A stretch of DNA of 7,256 nt from an uncultured Clostridia bacterium (GTDB taxonomy: Bacteria > Bacillota > Clostridia > Lachnospirales > Anaerotignaceae): assembly GCA_910586765.1 (NCBI GenBank), contig CAJUJJ010000063.1:1-7256 (forward strand). Reading direction: 5' to 3'. Below the pieces are notes generated by a model. That model did not search any database, was not told the DNA's origin, and saw only the letters and a list, made by a program, of their open reading frames with translations. Both the position numbers and the translations under genes were made by a program. The stretch's first letter is position 1; every line of letters begins with the position of its first letter. Positions 5,820 to 7,256 of this stretch are shown here, piece after piece.

Positions 5820-6762
5820 ATCGTACACGATTTAAGTCATCACGCATATCTATTACAGCCTGTCGAGATGCCTGTGCAAAATTTTGTTCTGAAAAATCAT
5901 TACTATATTTTTTATTTTTGTATGCTGCAATAATACCACGAGAAGAATTTACAATAGCACCAATACCATTTTTATCAAAACAAACAGATAAATCTTCTGC
6001 TGTACCTCCCTGTGCTCCATAGCCTGGTACTAAAAAAAATGTATGGGGTAATCTCTCTCTTAATTCTTTTGCTTGTTTTGAATGAGTTGCACCAACAACA
6101 GCACCAACTGAAGAATATCCATATTTTCCCCTTAATGAAATTCCCCATTTTTCTGTTAACTCTCCTACTCTTTCATATAACTTCATACCACCTATATCTA
6201 AATCTTGTAACTGGCCGCTATTTTTATTAGAAGTTTTTACTAATACAAATATACCTCTCTTATAATTTTCACAATTTTTAATATAAGGTTCTATGGAATC
6301 CCAACCAAGATAAGGATTTAATGTAATAAAATCTTCCCTATAAATTTCAAATTCATTTTCATCTACTTTTACCTTACCAATATGTCCATCAGAATAAGCT
6401 TCTGCTGTAGAAGCTATATCACTCCTTTTAATATCTCCAATTACAACAAGCCCCATTTGTTTGGCATAAGTAATCGTTTTAATATAACCAGCAATTCCCT
6501 CTGCTCCATACTGCTCATACATAGCAACTTGAGGCTTTACAGCAGGTATTAAATCATATGTAGCATCTATAATTGCCTTATTAAACTGCCAAAATGCTTC
6601 CATAGCACCAGCAGGTGTTTTTCCAAATTCATCATATGCTCTTTGTTTTATAAAATTAGGAATATATTCTAAACGAGGGTCCAATCCTACTACAGTAGGA
6701 TTATTTGTTTGTTTTATTTTTTCTATTAGTGTATCAATTATTAATGTTGAAAAATCCTCCAT
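5818..6762 (-). CDS. pyrF: Orotidine 5'-phosphate decarboxylase PyrF, type 2
   Basis: A 314-residue cytoplasmic TIM-barrel enzyme that decarboxylates OMP to UMP, the last step of the de novo pathway. Motifs in order: VGLDPRLEYIP (25-34, substrate-binding Asp in strand 1), AVKPQVAMYEQYG (74-86, Lys76), GDIKRSDIASTAEAY (109-123, catalytic Asp110-x-Lys112-x-x-Asp115), NPYLGWDSIEPY (149-160), VLVKTSNKNSG (173-183), VGATH (223-227), VPGYGAQGG (245-253, phosphate loop) and VNSSRGI (271-277, phosphate binding). KRSDI, the extra insertions and the length over 300 residues mark the type-2 subfamily rather than the shorter B. subtilis-like type 1. The ATG at 6762 has AAGGGAG (6773-6779) 10 nt upstream. 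It is the first gene of the operon with pyrK. Confidence 0.97.
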   Translation of the reverse strand: MEDFSTLIIDTLIEKIKQTNNPTVVGLDPRLEYIPNFIKQRAYDEFGKTPAGAMEAFWQFNKAIIDATYDLIPAVKPQVAMYEQYGAEGIAGYIKTITYAKQMGLVVIGDIKRSDIASTAEAYSDGHIGKVKVDENEFEIYREDFITLNPYLGWDSIEPYIKNCENYKRGIFVLVKTSNKNSGQLQDLDIGGMKLYERVGELTEKWGISLRGKYGYSSVGAVVGATHSKQAKELRERLPHTFFLVPGYGAQGGTAEDLSVCFDKNGIGAIVNSSRGIIAAYKNKKYSNDFSEQNFAQASRQAVIDMRDDLNRVR

Positions 6763-6800
6763 ATTATTTTCTCTCCCTTTCTATTACTACAATTTAAGAA

Positions 6801-6829
6801 ATTATAGCATAAAAATATATTTTGTACAA
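6801..6829 (-). promoter_or_regulatory. pyrF-pyrK promoter
   Basis: On the minus strand the -10 is TATAAT (plus-strand 6801-6806), with an upstream TG giving an extended TGCTATAAT (6801-6809). A weak -35, TTGTAC (6824-6829), lies 17 bp away. The predicted start near 6794 leaves a leader of about 32 nt, which leaves no room for the anti-terminator/terminator structures used by PyrR attenuation. Confidence 0.7.
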
Positions 6830-6849
6830 TACTTATGTAAATTGTACAA
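6822..6849. promoter_or_regulatory. Paired TTGTACAA palindromes over the pyrF -35
   Basis: Two perfect 8-bp palindromes TTGTACAA lie at 6822-6829 and 6842-6849, with centres exactly 20 bp apart (about two helical turns). Together they form a larger inverted repeat, TTGTACAAT-N10-ATTGTACAA. The promoter-proximal one contains the -35 TTGTAC. Such spacing fits two dimers of a repressor binding the same DNA face. The regulator is not identifiable from the site. Confidence 0.5.
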
Positions 6850-6965
6850 AGAAATAATATTCAAAAATATTAGAAAAACTCTGAGAGAATGTTAGATTTA
6901 ATAAAAAATGATAAGATGTTTTTAAAAAAATATCAAAAATAACTAAAATAAAGTAGAAAAAAATG

Positions 6966-6985
6966 TCAAAAGGTATACTTTTTGA
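6966..6985 (+). repeat. 20-bp near-palindromic element, left copy
   Basis: TCAAAAGGTATACTTTTTGA has a GTATAC core and 9 of 10 self-complementary pairs. It is an exact reverse complement of the element at 7113-7132, so the two are inverted with centres 147 bp apart. Local complementarity extends to a 13-bp stem (6959-6971 with 6980-6992). The right end contains TTGACA (6982-6987), but no -10 is seen at the proper distance. It could be an operator or a recombinase site. Confidence 0.7.
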
Positions 6986-7112
6986 CATTTTTGTTATATT
7001 TTCAAAAAGATACATTTATTATAAATTTTTATGAATTTACTATAACACAATTTATTTAAAATGTCCAAGAAAATTTTTAAAATTTTATAGAAAGTGAAAA
7101 AAATCTATTTTC

Positions 7113-7132
7113 TCAAAAAGTATACCTTTTGA
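7113..7132 (-). repeat. 20-bp near-palindromic element, right inverted copy
   Basis: TCAAAAAGTATACCTTTTGA is an exact reverse complement of 6966-6985; identity stops right outside the 20 bp on both sides. Its right end overlaps the candidate -35 TTGAAA (7129-7134) of the gene at 7221. The enclosed segment, 6986-7112 (127 bp), is very AT-rich. It holds a TATAAT on the minus strand (7018-7023) and a degenerate third copy, TCAAAAAGATAC, at 7002-7013. Confidence 0.7.
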
Positions 7133-7159
7133 AACAAATATTATGTAGATTTTTATAAA
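7129..7159 (+). promoter_or_regulatory. Possible promoter for the gene at 7221
   Basis: TTGAAA (7129-7134) and TATAAA (7154-7159) are separated by 19 bp, slightly longer than ideal. The start would be near 7166, giving a leader of about 55 nt. The -35 overlaps the right 20-bp element, so a protein bound there would block or aid RNA polymerase. Confidence 0.35.
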
Positions 7160-7171
7160 AGCTAAGAGAGG

Positions 7172-7194
7172 GACAATATTATATATTCATTGTC
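7172..7194 (+). other. Small hairpin in the leader of the gene at 7221
   Basis: GACAAT (7172-7177) and ATTGTC (7189-7194) form a 6-bp stem with an 11-nt A/T loop, ending 9 nt before the ribosome binding site. It may shield the 5' end of the message. Chance occurrence cannot be ruled out. Confidence 0.3.
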
Positions 7195-7203
7195 GATTGA
7201 TTT

Positions 7204-7210
7204 AAGGAGG
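7204..7210 (+). promoter_or_regulatory. Ribosome binding site of the gene at 7221
   Basis: AAGGAGG is a full-consensus site 10 nt before the ATG at 7221. It confirms that this ATG begins a real gene although only 36 bases of it are visible. Confidence 0.9.
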
Positions 7211-7220
7211 AATTTTAGAA

Positions 7221-7256
7221 ATGAAGAAGTATCAAGCAGTAGCATTTTTGCTGTCA
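7221..7256 (+). CDS. Start of a probable secreted or membrane protein, 3'-partial
   Basis: Only 12 codons are visible: MKKYQAVAFLLS. Two lysines followed by a hydrophobic run is the n-region and start of the h-region of a signal peptide or N-terminal membrane segment. The gene is transcribed away from pyrF. The 458-bp upstream region carries inverted elements, a candidate promoter and a leader hairpin, which suggests regulated expression. Product and length cannot be determined; a surface protein is a reasonable but unproven guess. Confidence 0.75.
   Translation, partial: MKKYQAVAFLLS

Noticed and set aside
6763..6800. PyrR attenuator in the pyrF leader
   Set aside because: Only about 32 nt lie between the predicted start and the pyrF ATG, with no terminator hairpin or conserved PyrR-binding loop.
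6959..6992. The 13-bp stem around the left 20-bp element as a terminator
   Set aside because: The stem is nearly all A/T with no GC-rich base, and no gene ends just before it on either strand.
6833..7015. A 60-codon minus-strand frame upstream of pyrF
   Set aside because: It has no ribosome binding site, is made of Phe/Ile/Leu codons expected from A/T-rich DNA, and crosses the TTGTACAA and 20-bp elements.

Overview
This AT-rich window looks like a chromosome segment of a low-GC, motile, anaerobic Firmicute. The likely class is Clostridia, possibly Lachnospirales. The clues are AT-rich codon use with strong AGGAGG-type ribosome binding sites, a PyrK electron-transfer subunit (the partner of class 1B dihydroorotate dehydrogenase), a long type-2 PyrF, a chemoreceptor, and a FIVAR-type repetitive surface protein. 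The taxon is inferred from composition and gene content, not from a marker gene.

Layout. (i) 1-2528, plus strand: the C-terminal 841 residues of a large Ala/Thr-rich extracellular repeat protein whose start lies outside the window. It contains two FIVAR-like helical modules, three divergent beta modules with a GY-x-x-D signature, and two almost identical 120-residue modules. (ii) 2529-2995: an intergenic region with several hairpins, a near-consensus sigma-A promoter, two stacked Rho-independent terminators, and then the upstream region of the next gene. The promoter-terminator pair outlines a possible unannotated small RNA of about 145 nt. (iii) 3038-4687, plus strand: a two-transmembrane methyl-accepting chemotaxis protein. 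(iv) 4688-5028: a convergent intergenic region with a perfect 18-bp bidirectional terminator and a second terminator that works on the minus strand. (v) 5029-6762, minus strand: a pyrF-pyrK operon with a 12-nt junction. (vi) 6763-7220: a divergent regulatory region with the pyrF promoter, paired TTGTACAA palindromes, and two inverted copies of a 20-bp near-palindrome. (vii) 7221 to the end, plus strand: the first 12 codons of a protein that starts like a secretion signal.

How the parts relate. PyrF and PyrK both belong to de novo UMP synthesis. PyrK needs a PyrD subunit that is not adjacent, since the operon ends after pyrK. The pyrF leader looks too short for a PyrR attenuator, and the doubled TTGTACAA palindrome over the -35 suggests a DNA-binding repressor instead. 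The chemoreceptor is a single-gene unit with its own promoter region and terminator. The most interesting non-coding signals are the candidate small RNA at 2606-2787 and the inverted 20-bp elements at 6966-7132. The latter could be a looping operator pair or a small invertible promoter segment controlling the gene at 7221. All regulatory calls come from reading the bases by eye and have not been tested.
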